The position numbers and the translations under genes are program-made. Shown here piece after piece: positions 14,224-15,158 of a stretch of DNA of 15,158 nt. The first letter of the stretch is position 1. Each line of letters begins with the position of its first letter. This DNA is from Candidatus Firestoneibacteriota bacterium (lineage in GTDB: Bacteria; JACRDZ01): contig JACRDZ010000072.1 in the NCBI GenBank assembly GCA_016212735.1, positions 1 through 15,158 of the forward strand, given 5' to 3'. Below the pieces are notes generated by a model, which was not told the DNA's origin, did not search any database, and worked only from the letters and a program-made list of their open reading frames with translations.

Positions 14224-15158
14224 ATGAATAGGAATAAATTATTAGTAGTATTGCTAGTTTTTTTTATGTTTATTCTGGCTTTTGCATGCGGAGGGTCTAA
14301 TAGTGGCTCTTCAACATCATCTCCAATCTTATCTTCTCCGGCACCTGATTGTATATTAGCAACAAGCGGAGACAAAGAAATAACCTTAGTATGGAGCGCT
14401 GTTGCAGGATCAACATCGTATAATCTATATTATAATATTGGCAATACTGTAACAAAATCCGATTCGACAATAAAAAATATATCTTCACCATATGTTGTGA
14501 AAGAGCTTAAAAATAATACTCAATATTCATTTGCACTTACAAGTGTAAATATATCCGGTGAATCAAAATTAAGTTCTATTATTTCAGCAATACCTGTTCC
14601 AATGTATCTTTTTCCGCCATTTAGTTTATATGCAACAGAAGAGAATGAACAGGTAACTTTATACTGGGATAAGGTTGCAGGAGCATCATCATATAATTTA
14701 TATTATGATGTTGGTAATGTTACAAATAAAACCGATTATTCTATTTTAAATGTGGAATCCCCTTTTACTGTTACAGGACTTATAAATAACAATATCTATA
14801 CTTTTGCAGTAACAAGTATAAATGAAGATACTGAATCTGATTTAAGTTTACCAATTTCAGCAACTCCAAATTCAGTTTTTCTTTTTCAGCCAACAGGCTT
14901 AAAAGCTATTAGCGGTAAAGGTTGTATAACTTTAAATTGGAATGCAATAGGTGGAGCAACGTCATATAAAATATATTATTCCGAGGATAGTACTTTAACA
15001 AAAATAGATTCAACAATTACAAGTAAATTTTCACCTTACACTATTGAAGGACTTACAAATAACAAAAAATATACTTTTGCTGTATCTTCCGTAAATAAAT
15101 ATAGCGAATCAAAATTAAGTAAAAGTGTAACTGCTGTACCATCATTATTAAATAATCC
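14224..15158 (+). CDS. FN3-repeat lipoprotein, cut by the window end (partial)
   Basis: The frame stays open from ATG 14224 to the window edge (311 codons), with GGAG 9 nt upstream. A lipoprotein signal ends in AFAC (C22, followed by Gly-Gly-Ser), then a Ser/Thr/Pro linker. Three FN3 modules are complete or nearly so: about 39-124 (SYNLYYNIGNTVTKSD, GESKLSSIISAIP), 125-215 (SYNLYYDVGNVTNKTD, ESDLSLPISATP) and 216-308 (SYKIYYSEDSTLTKID, ESKLSKSVTAVP). The modules match those of the two preceding lipoproteins and mark a third paralogue. What follows the FN3 part lies outside the window; a C-terminal effector or propeller region like that of the preceding gene is possible. It probably belongs to the same transcript, separated by REP unit B5. 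Confidence 0.82.
   Translation, partial: MNRNKLLVVLLVFFMFILAFACGGSNSGSSTSSPILSSPAPDCILATSGDKEITLVWSAVAGSTSYNLYYNIGNTVTKSDSTIKNISSPYVVKELKNNTQYSFALTSVNISGESKLSSIISAIPVPMYLFPPFSLYATEENEQVTLYWDKVAGASSYNLYYDVGNVTNKTDYSILNVESPFTVTGLINNNIYTFAVTSINEDTESDLSLPISATPNSVFLFQPTGLKAISGKGCITLNWNAIGGATSYKIYYSEDSTLTKIDSTITSKFSPYTIEGLTNNKKYTFAVSSVNKYSESKLSKSVTAVPSLLNN

Noticed and set aside
6620..14265. Phase-variable homopolymer tracts in surface genes (A9 at 6620-6628, A8 at 9363-9370, T8 at 14258-14265)
   Set aside because: The housekeeping FadB/FadJ-like gene also holds an A8 (3835-3842), so tracts of this length are expected from base composition.

Overview
The window is a strongly A+T-rich stretch of bacterial DNA with every recognisable gene on the + strand. 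The organism is Gram-negative (diderm): there is a signal-peptide beta-barrel protein ending in an aromatic residue, a periplasmic FecR-domain protein, and three genes with lipoprotein signals. It probably carries a CRP-family regulator, because two intergenic regions contain near-perfect TGTGA-N6-TCACA operators. The mix of fibronectin type III (FN3) modules, propeller repeats and an anchor-D/ASH-type domain is common in Desulfobacterota, Spirochaetota and related lineages. The phylum cannot be fixed from this sequence.

Region 1 (1-5120) is a tight fatty-acid/acyl-CoA degradation operon. It encodes a PaaK-like acyl-CoA synthetase (93-1583), a thiolase of the trifunctional-protein beta-subunit/FadI type (1594-2883), and a fused enoyl-CoA hydratase/3-hydroxyacyl-CoA dehydrogenase of the FadB/FadJ type (2900-5020). 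Together they activate an acid and perform hydration, oxidation and thiolysis. The acyl-CoA dehydrogenase step is not in the window. The operon ends at a long hairpin with a T-run, built from two inverted REP-like units.

Region 2 (5120-15158) is an accessory cell-surface locus: a periplasmic FecR-domain protein, an outer-membrane beta-barrel, and three successive lipoproteins. The lipoproteins are a PKD/FN3 protein (625 aa), a 1590-aa protein with FN3 modules, 14 Reg_prop-like repeats, an ASH-type domain and 7 further blades, and an FN3 protein cut by the window end. Two promoters in this region have the same geometry: paired CRP-type operators 23 bp apart centre to centre, with the downstream one 21 bp before a -10 hexamer. 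One lies before fecR and one before the first lipoprotein, so the locus looks like a CRP-controlled surface regulon.

Eight copies of a 22-23-nt REP-like unit lie in the intergenic regions from the end of the beta-oxidation operon onward. Each unit is a GTAG foot, 2 nt, a 6-bp stem, a 4-nt loop and the return stem. They fall into two subfamilies with different stems and loops, and one copy supplies the last codon and stop of the beta-barrel gene. The best candidate for an undescribed system is the CRP-controlled FecR / beta-barrel / modular-lipoprotein locus together with its REP-like punctuation. Its function is not known from sequence; surface display, adhesion or polymer binding are inferences.
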